Part shown: positions 49,749 through 58,354 of the stretch, piece after piece
How positions within the stretch are numbered: position 1 is the first letter of the stretch
Layout: every line of letters begins with the position of its first letter
DNA from: Piscinibacter gummiphilus
Lineage (GTDB): Bacteria > Pseudomonadota > Gammaproteobacteria > Burkholderiales > Burkholderiaceae_C
Direction of reading: 5' to 3'
Length of the DNA stretch: 64,000 nucleotides
Assembly: GCF_032681285.1 (NCBI RefSeq)
Contig: NZ_CP136336.1
Location: 3,521,001 to 3,585,000 of the forward strand
Made by a program: the position numbers and the translations under genes
Notes under the pieces: model-generated
What the model was told of the DNA's origin: nothing
Seen by the model: the letters and a program-made list of their open reading frames with translations, nothing else
Databases searched by the model: none

Positions 49749-51155
49749 ATGACCACCGACACGCAAGAAGCGCCATCCGGCGCGCCCGAGGTTGCCGACG
49801 AACTCGTCGACGCCGCACCCAAGTCGAACGCCGTCGCGCTGTTCGACCCGCTGCAGAAGATCAAGGCCGGCCTCGACCAGCTGAAGGCCGACCACGAGGC
49901 GGCCGACTGGGACATCGAGACCACCGCTGGCGACGATGCAGCCCGCAAGTTCCGCAAGCGCTGCGTGAGCATCCGCGCCTCGGCCGACGCGGTCTATGAG
50001 CAGTGCAACCAGCCACTGCTCAAAGCCCAGCGAGATGCCCGCGCGCTCCGCGACGAGATCAAGGCATTCGTCGAGCCGATCGAGCTTGCCTGGGACGCCA
50101 AGATCGTCGCCAAAGAGCAGCGCAAGGCCGCCGAGAAGAAGGCTCGCGAAGAGGCCGAGGTCGCTCGTGTGAAGGCCATTCGCGCCACGATCGCGTCGTT
50201 CGGCGAGTTGGTCGTCTCGGTGGCCGCCGCGTCCGCCAGCAAGGTGTCCGATGCGCTGGACAGCATCGTCGGCCGTCAGATCGCCGAAGAAGAGTTCGCC
50301 GAGTTCATCGACGAGGCGGTCGCTTCGTGGACGAAGGCGGTGCGCGACCTGCAGTCGCTGCTTCAGGCGGCGGAAGAGCGCGAAGCCGAAGCTCGCCGCC
50401 TCGAAGAGCAGCGCGAGCAGCTGCGCCTCGCCGAGGAAGCCGCCGAGCGCGAGCGCCAGGCTGCCGCGAAGCGCGCCACGGAACGCTCGCACATGCTGGG
50501 CTTGATCACCATGGCCGCGGTATCGGCGGTCGGCAAGTCTTCAGAGCACATCTCCGCCGCCATCACCGGCCTCGAGCAGTACAGGCCAGTGACCGACGCC
50601 TTTGCCGACGCTGACGTGTCCGACGCGCTCGAGCGGACCATCTCGCAGCTGGAAGCGATGCGGCAGTCCACCGCCGAAAGCGAGCGCCTGCGCGCCGAGT
50701 ACAACGAGCGCGTCCGCCGCCAGAACGAAGAGGCGGCCGAGCAGTTCAAGAAGCTGCAGAAACAGAAGGACGACCAGGCAGCCGAGGCGGTGGAACTCAA
50801 GCGCCAACAGGACGCATTCGAAGCTGAGCGCCTCGCTGCAATCGAGCAGGCTAACGCTCAGAAGGCCGAGGTCAAGGAGGGCGCCGCGGCCGAGCTGGAC
50901 GCGCTCGAAGCCGCGGCGCCGGCGCCCGAGCCCGAGGCGCCCGCCGCCCAAGTGGATGCGGCAAACGAGCCCGCGGCCGAGCCGCTGGTCGAGCAGCCGC
51001 CCCCGGCCGACGACCAGCCCGCCGTTGCGCCAGCGCGCCGCCCGGCCGAAGCGCAGATCGTGGCCGTGCTGGCCAACGCATTCAATGCCACCGAGGAAGA
51101 CGTGATCACCTGGATCGCGACCTTCAACATCGCCTACAAGGAGATCGCAGCATGA
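49749..51155 (+). CDS. Long coiled-coil protein upstream of recT
   Basis: 468 residues, AGGAG upstream. A helical N-terminal domain (about 25-220) is followed by a charged coiled coil (Glu/Arg/Ala, about 200-390), a Pro/Ala linker and a short C-terminal helix domain 'AQIVAVLANAFNATEEDVITWIATFNI'. Similar proteins precede recT in other phages. Possible recombination accessory or scaffold. Confidence 0.65.
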   Translation: MTTDTQEAPSGAPEVADELVDAAPKSNAVALFDPLQKIKAGLDQLKADHEAADWDIETTAGDDAARKFRKRCVSIRASADAVYEQCNQPLLKAQRDARALRDEIKAFVEPIELAWDAKIVAKEQRKAAEKKAREEAEVARVKAIRATIASFGELVVSVAAASASKVSDALDSIVGRQIAEEEFAEFIDEAVASWTKAVRDLQSLLQAAEEREAEARRLEEQREQLRLAEEAAERERQAAAKRATERSHMLGLITMAAVSAVGKSSEHISAAITGLEQYRPVTDAFADADVSDALERTISQLEAMRQSTAESERLRAEYNERVRRQNEEAAEQFKKLQKQKDDQAAEAVELKRQQDAFEAERLAAIEQANAQKAEVKEGAAAELDALEAAAPAPEPEAPAAQVDAANEPAAEPLVEQPPPADDQPAVAPARRPAEAQIVAVLANAFNATEEDVITWIATFNIAYKEIAA

Positions 51156-52123
51156 GCCTCGAACTTGTCGTCAACGACATCTACAACGCGCGCGAAAGTT
51201 TCGACGCGGCCATTGCGCCCGGCCTGAGCATCAACTTCGAGTCCGAGGCTTCCTTCGCGGTACAGATCGTGACCGCGAACGAGTACCTGCTCAAGGTCGC
51301 GAAGAACGCCCGGCAGTCGATGCACAACGCCATCGTCAACGTGGCGGCGATCGGCCTCACCCTGAATCCCGCCAAGAAGCAGGCTTACCTGGTGCCGCGC
51401 AAGGTCGGCAAGCAAGGCGTTGTCGTGTGCCTCGACGTGGGTTGGGGTGGCCTGATCGATCTGGCTGTCGAGGCCGGCGCCATCATGTGGGCCAAGGCGC
51501 ACGAGGTCTACGCGAACGACGAGTTCCAGCGCACCAACGATGGCACGCCGCCTCACCACAAGTTCAAGGAGTTCACCGACCGCGGCGACCTCGTGGCCAT
51601 CTACGTCGTCAGCAAGCTCCCGAACGGGGACTTCCTGACCGAGGTCATGACCGTCGGCGAGATCAACGACATCCGCGACCGCAGCGAGGCGTTCAAGGCC
51701 TACCAGGAAAACAAGATCTCGAAGACGCCATGGGTGGACGACTGGCTCGAGATGGCCAAGAAGACGGTCGTGCGTCGCGCCAGCAAGTGGTGGCGCGGCC
51801 GCGGCAACACCGCCCGCCTGGAGCGCGCGATCCACATGCTCGACACCCAGGGTGACGGCATGGCACACCCGCTGGAGAACGTGCCGGTCGGCGATGAGCC
51901 GGAAGAGAGGTTCGACTCCGAGTACTGGATCAAGCGCGTCAAGGCGGCCACGACCGACGAGGCGGTGATGCGCGTGTACCACGAGGGCGTCGCGCTGATC
52001 ACCAAGCTGCGCGACATGGCCAACGGCGCCATCTTCAAGCGCGCCGTGGTCGACCGCCGCAAGCAACTGGCCGCCAAGGACGGCGCCGAAGACGCAACCT
52101 ACACCAACCGGAAGGCAGCATGA
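51152..52123 (+). CDS. recT: RecT-family single-strand annealing protein
   Basis: 323 residues. 'SMHNAIVNVAAIGLTLNPAKKQAYLVPRKV' and 'VVVCLDVGWGGLIDLAVEAGAIMW' are the RecT core, followed by a charged C-terminus. It anneals complementary single strands; the next gene supplies the resecting exonuclease. Overlaps both neighbours by ATGA. Confidence 0.93.
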   Translation: MSLELVVNDIYNARESFDAAIAPGLSINFESEASFAVQIVTANEYLLKVAKNARQSMHNAIVNVAAIGLTLNPAKKQAYLVPRKVGKQGVVVCLDVGWGGLIDLAVEAGAIMWAKAHEVYANDEFQRTNDGTPPHHKFKEFTDRGDLVAIYVVSKLPNGDFLTEVMTVGEINDIRDRSEAFKAYQENKISKTPWVDDWLEMAKKTVVRRASKWWRGRGNTARLERAIHMLDTQGDGMAHPLENVPVGDEPEERFDSEYWIKRVKAATTDEAVMRVYHEGVALITKLRDMANGAIFKRAVVDRRKQLAAKDGAEDATYTNRKAA

Positions 52124-52953
52124 ACACCGCACCAATTTTCATCGCCTGCGAGCAGGGCACCGACGAGTGGCACCAGGCACGCTGCGGCGTGCCCACCGCC
52201 AGCGTATTCGCCGAGGCGCTCTCGCTGGTCGGCACGCTCGACGAGAAGCAGCAGAAGTACGTCGACGCGATGCTCGCCGGCAAGCCTGAGCCGGAGGCCC
52301 TGGCCCTCGCCGGCTACAAGGCCAAGCCCACCTCCGAGACCGTGAAGAAGGCCCTGGCCGGCCTGCCGGTCGGCGAGCCCAGCGAGGCTTCGAACAAGCT
52401 CGCGATTAAGTACGCCATCGAGCGCATCAGCGGCAAGCCCTACGGCAACACGCAGGGCAGCTTCTTCGCGACTGAGCGCGGCCACGAGGGCGAGTTCTTC
52501 GCGCGCATGAAGTACGAGGAACGCAACAAGCTGATGGTGGACGAGGCGGGCCTTGTGCTCACCTACGACCGCATGTTCGGCTACAGCACCGACGGCTTCG
52601 TTGGCGACGACGGGATGATCGAGGTGAAGACGCCGCTCGACACCATCAAGATCCTGCGGATCATCCAGACCGGCGACATCAGCGAGTACATGCACCAGAT
52701 GCAGGGCGGCCTGTGGATCACCGGCCGCAAGTGGTGCGACTTCCTGATGGCCATCCCCGACCTGGCCGCGCTCAACAACGGCAACGATCTCTACGTGAAG
52801 CGCGTGTATCGCGACGAGGAGTTCATCGACAAGATGGCACTCGACCTGCTCGCCTTCAACAACCGCGTCGAGCGCTTCAAGGCCATCCTGAGCGCGCCGT
52901 TCAACAAGGCCGCGAACGACGAGGCCGCCAGCCAGGAGCTCGCTGCAGCATGA
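52120..52953 (+). CDS. YqaJ/lambda-exonuclease-like recombination nuclease
   Basis: 277 residues. 'GTDEWHQARCGVPTAS' at the N-terminus, 'ERGHEGEFFARMKYE', then 'GYSTDGFVGDDGMIEVKTP' (Asp and ExK catalytic residues) and 'MQGGLWITGRKWCDF' are the YqaJ motifs. It digests 5' ends of dsDNA for RecT annealing. Confidence 0.92.
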   Translation: MNTAPIFIACEQGTDEWHQARCGVPTASVFAEALSLVGTLDEKQQKYVDAMLAGKPEPEALALAGYKAKPTSETVKKALAGLPVGEPSEASNKLAIKYAIERISGKPYGNTQGSFFATERGHEGEFFARMKYEERNKLMVDEAGLVLTYDRMFGYSTDGFVGDDGMIEVKTPLDTIKILRIIQTGDISEYMHQMQGGLWITGRKWCDFLMAIPDLAALNNGNDLYVKRVYRDEEFIDKMALDLLAFNNRVERFKAILSAPFNKAANDEAASQELAAA

Positions 52954-53186
52954 CCAACGCGAAGAAGGCGAAGGCTCTGCGCCGACTGGCACGAGAAGAG
53001 CTGGCCGGCGAGAAGCACATCGACCGCGAGCTCGTGGTCAAGAGCGAGACCGTGCGCCGCAACGAGAGCGGCAAGGTGGTCGCGGTGATGGTCACCTCGG
53101 TCAACGACCCGTTCAGCACCCGCGGCCTCTACCGTGGGCTCAAGAAATCCCTGGCGGAATCCGTCAAGGCCAAACCGCAGCGCTGA
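52950..53186 (+). CDS. Small basic protein between exonuclease and SSB
   Basis: 78 residues, strongly basic with 'AKKAKALRRLAREELAGEKHIDRELVVKSETVRRNESGKV'. ATGA overlap upstream. Possible nucleic-acid binding or recombination modulator. Confidence 0.6.
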   Translation: MTNAKKAKALRRLAREELAGEKHIDRELVVKSETVRRNESGKVVAVMVTSVNDPFSTRGLYRGLKKSLAESVKAKPQR

Positions 53187-53225
53187 GCTGCACCATCCCA
53201 AACCACCACGAAAGACTAGATAGAC

Positions 53226-53882
53226 ATGGCATCCGTAAACAAGACGATCACCATCGGCAACCTCGGCAAAGACCCCGAGGTTCGCTACATGCCCAACGGT
53301 GACGCCACCTGCACCATCAGCCTAGCTACCACGCGCAAGTGGAAGGACAAGAGCAGCGGGGAAATGGTCGAAGAGACCGAGTGGCACCGCGTGGTGTTCT
53401 TCGGCCGCATGGCGGAGATCGTCGGCGAGTACACGAAGAAGGGCCACCCGCTCTACGTCGAGGGCCGCCTGAAGACCCGCAAGTGGACCGACAAGGACGG
53501 CGTCGAGAAGTACACCACCGAGATCATCGGCGAGAACATCCAGCTGCTGGGCAGCCGCGAGCGCAGCGAAGGCGGCGGCCAGGGCGATGACGGCGGCGCT
53601 CCGCGCGGCCGCAGCCAGGGTGGCGCGCCGGCTTCGCGCGGCGGCCAGCAGGGCGGCCAGCAGGGCGGCGGCAACGGCGGCGGGTATGGCTCGCATCGCG
53701 GCGGCGGCCAGCAGCGCCAGCAACCGAAGTCGAACACCGGCTTCGATGACATGGACGACGACATCCCGTTCGCCTTCAACATGACGGAGATGCGCGACAC
53801 CGCTGGCACATCGAAGGCGCTTCTGCGCACCAAGTATGGCCGCGGCCTGTCGGTTCTCCAGGCGAATCGCACGGAGTTCTGA
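53226..53882 (+). CDS. ssb: Single-stranded DNA-binding protein with internal DDDIPF
   Basis: 218 residues. OB fold (about 1-110: '[35 protein letters not shown]' etc.), then a Gly/Gln-rich linker. The partner-recruiting tip DDDIPF sits at 177-182, not at the end. A 36-residue tail follows, containing '[22 protein letters not shown]'. In most bacterial SSBs the tip is the last six residues. This looks like loss of the stop codon or a fusion. The HNH gene starts at the stop (TGATG). Confidence 0.9.
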   Translation: MASVNKTITIGNLGKDPEVRYMPNGDATCTISLATTRKWKDKSSGEMVEETEWHRVVFFGRMAEIVGEYTKKGHPLYVEGRLKTRKWTDKDGVEKYTTEIIGENIQLLGSRERSEGGGQGDDGGAPRGRSQGGAPASRGGQQGGQQGGGNGGGYGSHRGGGQQRQQPKSNTGFDDMDDDIPFAFNMTEMRDTAGTSKALLRTKYGRGLSVLQANRTEF

Positions 53883-54337
53883 TGGATCCTGTTCAGGCGG
53901 AAGAGTGGTGTCGAGTGCCCAGCGTTCCGGCGCTGATGGTGTCGAGTGCCGGCCGCATCATGGTTGCGCCCTACCTGGCGCCTATGCCCAAAGGCGGGGT
54001 CCGCTCGTACGGCGGCTTCGCCGGGCATGGCCAGTGGGACGGCGAGAGGCTTATCTACGTGCACAAGGGCAAAACGTACAAGGTGCACCGCTTGGTGTGC
54101 GAGGCGTTCCACGGCCCCGCCCCCGTACTGCCGCCCGGCGAGACTGGGCGCATTGTCTGCATGCACCTCGACGAAAACTCGCGCAACAACCGTGCGAGCA
54201 ATCTGTCGTGGGGCACGCAGAAGGAAAACCTGAATGCACCCGGCTTCTTGGCGTACTGCGCTACCAGGACCGCAGCCAACAACCCACGCGTGAAGGGCTT
54301 GGCCGCGAAGGCGAACGGCCAATATTTTTTCGCCTGA
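53882..54337 (+). CDS. HNH endonuclease-like protein
   Basis: 151 residues. The last 80 residues 'YKVHRLVCEAFHG..ETGRIVCMHLDENSRNNRASNLSWGTQKENL' contain HNH features (V-H-R-L-V, H-x-D-x-x-x-x-N-N) and the NUMOD-like 'NLSWGTQKENL'. Typical free-standing homing endonuclease layout. It starts at the SSB stop, so it may have inserted there. Confidence 0.8.
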   Translation: MDPVQAEEWCRVPSVPALMVSSAGRIMVAPYLAPMPKGGVRSYGGFAGHGQWDGERLIYVHKGKTYKVHRLVCEAFHGPAPVLPPGETGRIVCMHLDENSRNNRASNLSWGTQKENLNAPGFLAYCATRTAANNPRVKGLAAKANGQYFFA

Positions 54338-54355
54338 ACACAAACTTTCTGTTCT
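54331..54355 (+). repeat. 25 bp CGCCTGAACAC..AACTTTCTG element, copy 2
   Basis: Covers the end of the HNH gene and contains AAACTTTCTG (54342-54351). One mismatch to 7999-8023 (opposite strand). The following TTCTAA, 17 nt, CAACCC is a weak promoter. Confidence 0.6.
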
Positions 54356-54394
54356 AATTCCATCACTTTGTTTGCAACCCACCAGGAGATCACC

Positions 54395-54760
54395 TTGTTC
54401 GCCCAACAGATCCACAGCATGCAATTCAAGAGCCTCGACGACATGCTGTCTGCCGTCTTCCCCGGCATCCAATTCCCGCCCAGGGAAGGCTCGGGTGACG
54501 AGCGCTTCATCCCCGCCATCGGCGAAGCGTTCTACATCACCTCGCTGGAAGTCGAGCACCCGTACGAGCACCTGCCTCACCGCTTGCACGCCCGCGACGA
54601 CATGATGCTGGTGGCCTCGCCGATCCAGGGTGGCGCCGAGGTCGCGATCAACAACCTGCTCCGCATCGACTCCTTCCGCTTCACCCCCATGGGCGCCGAA
54701 GTCGCAGCCCGCCTGGGCATCGAGCGCCAGGTCGCCGTCGCCCAGCAGCCCAAGGCCTGA
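54395..54760 (+). CDS. Hypothetical protein
   Basis: 121 residues from a TTG with AGGAG eight bases upstream; a TTG at 54368 gives nine more residues but has no ribosome site. 'FKSLDDMLSAVFPGIQFPP' and 'LVASPIQGGAEVAINNLL' are visible landmarks. No family recognised. Confidence 0.55.
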   Translation: MFAQQIHSMQFKSLDDMLSAVFPGIQFPPREGSGDERFIPAIGEAFYITSLEVEHPYEHLPHRLHARDDMMLVASPIQGGAEVAINNLLRIDSFRFTPMGAEVAARLGIERQVAVAQQPKA

Positions 54761-54762
54761 TC

Positions 54763-54966
54763 TTGGAACTCGTCTGGCCCCTGCTGTTCGTGCTGGCCCT
54801 GGTTGTGTCCATCTGCAGGTGGTTCACCTGGCAAGAGTGGTGCACGGCGGGCCGGCTCGTGCGCAGGGGCCTTCCGACAGCCATCGTGCTGCTGACCACC
54901 CTCCTCGCAATGCTCGCCTTCGCGAGCAGCACGGGCGCCCTCGAGGTGCTCGCCCAAACCCTATAG
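54763..54966 (+). CDS. Small membrane protein
   Basis: 67 residues from a TTG at 54763. Two hydrophobic segments (about 4-18 and 35-52). Weakly supported start. It could be a lysis or superinfection-exclusion peptide, but no evidence for either. Confidence 0.5.
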   Translation: MELVWPLLFVLALVVSICRWFTWQEWCTAGRLVRRGLPTAIVLLTTLLAMLAFASSTGALEVLAQTL

Positions 54967-54974
54967 GGACCGCC

Positions 54975-55478
54975 ATGACCACAAACTTCGAACGCACCGC
55001 CAACTGGCTCAAGGCCTGCGGCAAGTTCCCCCGCATCGTCCCGCCGGCTGACATGCCCAGCGCCGAGGACGGGACCGCCCCGAACGAGGCAGGCCTCAGC
55101 GTGCAGATCGGCTGCCAGCTCGAGGAGTTCGCCGAGTACCTCAAGACGCTGAACGTCATGAGCCCGACCGGCGCGACCAGCAACGCGACCCAGGAGGTCG
55201 CCGCGATCCTCGACGCCATCGGCTACAACCTGAAGAAGGGGCACGCCACCGCGGTGATCTACGACCGCGAGCAGGCGCTCGACGCCCTGTGCGACATCGA
55301 GGTCACCGGCAACGGCGTGGCCTACATGGCCGCCATGAACAAGCCCGCGGCCGACCTGGTGGTTCTCCAGTCGAACGACGACAAGCTCAACGAGGACGGC
55401 ACGCCCGTGATCCTCGAGGGCGGCAAGATCGGCAAGCGCCCCGGCTGGACCCCGCCGGATCTTTCGCCCTTCGTCTGA
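54975..55478 (+). CDS. All-alpha NTP pyrophosphohydrolase (MazG-like)
   Basis: 167 residues. 'QIGCQLEEFAEYLKTL' (ExxE-like) and 'EQALDALCDIEVTGNGVAYMA' (ExxD) are the metal-binding helices; the C-terminal 'SNDDKLNEDGTPVILEGGKIGKRPGWTPPDLSPFV' is typical of phage-borne phosphoribosyl-ATP-pyrophosphohydrolase-like proteins. It may cleanse the nucleotide pool. Confidence 0.78.
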   Translation: MTTNFERTANWLKACGKFPRIVPPADMPSAEDGTAPNEAGLSVQIGCQLEEFAEYLKTLNVMSPTGATSNATQEVAAILDAIGYNLKKGHATAVIYDREQALDALCDIEVTGNGVAYMAAMNKPAADLVVLQSNDDKLNEDGTPVILEGGKIGKRPGWTPPDLSPFV

Positions 55479-55483
55479 CCGCC

Positions 55484-55678
55484 ATGACCGCCACAGCAGT
55501 ACTGGCGAACGAGTCCCCGCCCCCGAACGGGGGCGCGCCAACAACCCCCGGCTGCGATCGATGCAAGAAGCCGGTCGACCCGTTCAAGGCGATCGAGGTG
55601 GTGCCTGGGCGCTGGCGCTGCTCGAAGTGCTGGCGCCTGCCGGTGATCGCGAGGGCGTCGCGCGCAAGGCATCGGTAG
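55484..55678 (+). CDS. Small zinc-ribbon protein
   Basis: 64 residues. 'CDRCKKPVDPFKAIEVVPGRWRCSKCW' is a compact CxxC...CxxC ribbon. ATG at 55484. It ends the operon before the next promoter. Confidence 0.6.
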   Translation: MTATAVLANESPPPNGGAPTTPGCDRCKKPVDPFKAIEVVPGRWRCSKCWRLPVIARASRARHR

Positions 55679-55697
55679 TTTTTTCACGCTCAGGCGC

Positions 55698-55736
55698 AAA
55701 CTTTCTGTTGATATTGCAACCAGAAAGTTTGACAAT
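55698..55736 (+). promoter_or_regulatory. Promoter with symmetric operator
   Basis: AAACTTTCTG (55698-55707), TTGATA (55708-55713), 17 nt spacer, GACAAT (55731-55736). The spacer ends in CAGAAAGTTT (55721-55730), the exact inverse of the upstream motif, so two inverted operator copies flank the -35. Confidence 0.8.
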
Positions 55737-55776
55737 CCAGTTACCGCAACGACGCGGTCGCCAGAAAAGGTAGCAG

Positions 55777-56127
55777 ATGAGCGTTCAGGTATCGGAGGAG
55801 CTGGTGTCGGCAGGAATCGATGCCATCTTCGATGAGGCGAAGAAGAAGTTTGGAGAGGTCTTCGTGCACGCCGTTTCGGCAATCTTCGACGTGCTGCAGC
55901 TGAATGAGACGGTGGCCCTGCTGGCCGCGCGCACCGAGGGCGCCGGGATCGGTGCTCACGAGATCTCGATGGCTGCGGCCACAACGATGGGCGCGGTGGT
56001 GGCCCATGTGCTCGAGATGCTGCCGGCGGACCAGCGGAAGGCCGCCCACGACGCCGCCAAGAGCCTCATGCATGTGCGCAGCCAAGTCTTCATAGCTGCG
56101 TCGATGAAAGCGACACAGGAGCATTGA
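55777..56127 (+). CDS. Hypothetical helical protein
   Basis: 116 residues, almost fully alpha-helical, AAAGG upstream. First gene of the last phage operon. No family recognised. Confidence 0.6.
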   Translation: MSVQVSEELVSAGIDAIFDEAKKKFGEVFVHAVSAIFDVLQLNETVALLAARTEGAGIGAHEISMAAATTMGAVVAHVLEMLPADQRKAAHDAAKSLMHVRSQVFIAASMKATQEH

Positions 56128-56331
56128 ATGGACATCATCACCAAGGACGCCTGGAAGCGGCGCTACGCCGCACACATGGCGAAGGTGGCCGACGTCTCCG
56201 AGGAGATCGGCCTGCAAGCCGCTGACGCCTCGCTCGAGGCCGGCTCGGCCGAAGAGTTTGCAACGCCCGAGGAGGCCGCCGACGCGGAGATCTCGTGCTG
56301 GGCTGACAGCGAAGGAGCGACCTGTGACTGA
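56128..56331 (+). CDS. Small acidic helical protein
   Basis: 67 residues, acidic, starts one base after the previous stop, overlaps rtcB by 8 bp. No family recognised. Confidence 0.6.
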   Translation: MDIITKDAWKRRYAAHMAKVADVSEEIGLQAADASLEAGSAEEFATPEEAADAEISCWADSEGATCD

Positions 56332-57556
56332 TGCAGCCTACGAGTACTTCGAAGGCGCAAAGGTGCCTATCAAGGCATGGACGCGCGGCGTTCAGATCGA
56401 GGACGCGGCCATGGCCCAGCTGCAGAACCTGGCCACCCTGCCATTCATCCACAAGCACATCGCCGCGATGCCTGACGTGCACTGGGGCATGGGCGCAACG
56501 GTCGGCAGCGTGATTGCCACCAAGGGCGCGGTGATCCCCGCGGCCGTCGGCGTCGACATCGGCTGCGGCATGATGGCCAAGCGCACGACGCTGACCGCCA
56601 GCGACCTGCCGGACAACCTGTTCGGCCTGCGCTCGGCGATCGAGGCGCGCATCCCTCACGGCCGCACGGCCAACGGCGACCCTCGCTCCGACCGCGGCGC
56701 CTTCGGCCAGGTGAGCGACGAGACGTACAAGCGCCTGCAGCCCCACGTCGACCGCTTCCCCGTCTCGCTCGACAAGTACAAGCGCCTGCAGCGGCCGCTG
56801 GCCAACTGCGCGCACCACCTGGGCACGCTCGGCACCGGCAACCACTTCGTCGAGGTGTGCCTCGACGAAGAGCAGCGCGTGTGGGTCATGCTGCACAGCG
56901 GCTCTCGCGGCGTGGGCAATGCCATCGGGTCGGTCTTCATCGAGGCCGCGAAGGAGGACATGCGCCGCTGGTTCATCAACCTGCCTGACGCCGACCTGGC
57001 CTACATCCCCGATGGCTCCGAGCTCTTCAAGGACTACGTCGCGGCGGTCGAGTGGGCGCAGCAGTTCGCCATGATGAACCGCGAGGCCATGATGGAAGAG
57101 TCGATGGCCGCGCTCTATGCCGCTGTCGGCCGCCCGTTCGGGTGCGATTGCATGGCGGTGAACTGCCACCACAACTACGTGAGCCGCGAGCGCCACTTCG
57201 GCGACGACGTGATCGTCACCCGCAAGGGCGCCGTCAGCGCGCAGCGCGACCAGCTCGGCATCATCCCCGGTTCGATGGGCGCCAAGTCGTTCATCGTGCG
57301 CGGCAAGGGCAACCGCGAGTCGTTCTGCTCGTGCTCGCACGGCGCCGGCCGGTCGATGAGCCGCACCGAGGCGAAGCGCCGGTTCACGCTGGCCGACCAT
57401 GCTGCGGCCACGGCCGGCGTCGAGTGCCGCAAGGATGAGGACGTCATCGACGAGACGCCGGGCGCCTACAAGGACATCGACGCGGTGATGGCCGCTCAGG
57501 CTGACCTGGTCGACGTGGTGCACACACTGCGCCAGGTCGTTTGCGTGAAGGGCTGA
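56324..57556 (+). CDS. rtcB: RtcB-type RNA ligase
   Basis: 410 residues from a GTG at 56324. Family landmarks in order: 'MPDVHWGMGATVGSV', 'VGVDIGCGM' (75-83; Asp78 and Cys81 as Mn ligands), 'GTGNHFVEV', 'HSGSRGVGNAIG', 'NCHHNYVSRERHF', 'PGSMGAKSFIV' and 'CSHGAGRSMSR' with the His that takes GMP. RtcB joins 2',3'-cyclic phosphate or 3'-phosphate to 5'-OH RNA ends, as in tRNA repair and splicing. Its presence in a phage with an interrupted tRNA is notable. Confidence 0.93.
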   Translation: MTDAAYEYFEGAKVPIKAWTRGVQIEDAAMAQLQNLATLPFIHKHIAAMPDVHWGMGATVGSVIATKGAVIPAAVGVDIGCGMMAKRTTLTASDLPDNLFGLRSAIEARIPHGRTANGDPRSDRGAFGQVSDETYKRLQPHVDRFPVSLDKYKRLQRPLANCAHHLGTLGTGNHFVEVCLDEEQRVWVMLHSGSRGVGNAIGSVFIEAAKEDMRRWFINLPDADLAYIPDGSELFKDYVAAVEWAQQFAMMNREAMMEESMAALYAAVGRPFGCDCMAVNCHHNYVSRERHFGDDVIVTRKGAVSAQRDQLGIIPGSMGAKSFIVRGKGNRESFCSCSHGAGRSMSRTEAKRRFTLADHAAATAGVECRKDEDVIDETPGAYKDIDAVMAAQADLVDVVHTLRQVVCVKG

Positions 57557-57558
57557 CC

Positions 57559-57969
57559 ATGGATCACTTCGGCATTGGTGCCGCAATGAAAGGCATGGCG
57601 CTCGCTTACTTCCAGGCCGCCAGGCAGTCGGGCCGCACGACGTCCATGATCGAGAGCATGAGGGACGGGGACCGCGCGGTCTTCGTCGACTCGCGCCAGG
57701 CGGACATTGTGCGCAGGCGGGCCAAGGAGATGGGGCGCAACATCGAGTGCATCGTGGTCGAACCCAAGCAGCCGCGGGAGCAGCTTGAGCGCCTCAAGCC
57801 AGCACCGGGCAGAACCATCTTCGACCACGTCTGGGTGGAGGCCTTCTATCTCGGCGAGCTGCAGCGCTCGACCCACTTCATCGACGAGGCGCAGCGCATG
57901 CTGTCAACCGAGCCAGACCGGCCGAATTCCCGCCACCTCGAACTCCAGCTGGTGAAGTGGAGGATCTGA
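57559..57969 (+). CDS. Hypothetical protein with P-loop-like segment
   Basis: 136 residues. 'QAARQSGRTTSMIESMRDGDRAVFVDSRQADIVRRRAKEM' is a Walker-like 'SGRTTS' followed by a strand-Asp; it may be a degenerate ATPase or terminase-like fragment. Starts just after rtcB, so they are co-expressed. Confidence 0.6.
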   Translation: MDHFGIGAAMKGMALAYFQAARQSGRTTSMIESMRDGDRAVFVDSRQADIVRRRAKEMGRNIECIVVEPKQPREQLERLKPAPGRTIFDHVWVEAFYLGELQRSTHFIDEAQRMLSTEPDRPNSRHLELQLVKWRI

Positions 57970-58169
57970 TGGTTCTCTATCACTACTGCTGCATGCACCT
58001 CGTCGATGGCATCCGGGTGATCAATGGCGGCTCCATGACCCTCGACAAGGCCATCGAAACGCCCGAGGAATACGAGCGCGCAAGACAGTGCATCTCCGCT
58101 CACGTAGCGCCAACCCACCCGGGCGGCGTTGTCCTCTTGACGTTGAACAAACTGGGTGGCGCCGAATGA
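57969..58169 (+). CDS. Small hypothetical protein
   Basis: 66 residues, TGATG overlap upstream, ATGA downstream. Cys pair 'YHYCCMH' near the start. No family recognised. Confidence 0.58.
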   Translation: MVLYHYCCMHLVDGIRVINGGSMTLDKAIETPEEYERARQCISAHVAPTHPGGVVLLTLNKLGGAE

Positions 58170-58354
58170 CGCCACTCAAAACACGCGGCCCCTACCAGCG
58201 CGCCATCTTTCTCGGCAGACAGCTGATCGCCACGCCGATCGACATGCGCGACGCCTTGCCGGAATACTCATTCCGCCGATATGGCCGCACCATTCGGATC
58301 AAGGCCGGCGCCAGCCGCCAGACCCTCAAGATCAAGTTCGGGAGGACGCCATGA
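58166..58354 (+). CDS. Small basic protein
   Basis: 62 residues, ATGA overlaps at both ends, rich in Arg and Lys. No family recognised. Confidence 0.58.
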   Translation: MTPLKTRGPYQRAIFLGRQLIATPIDMRDALPEYSFRRYGRTIRIKAGASRQTLKIKFGRTP

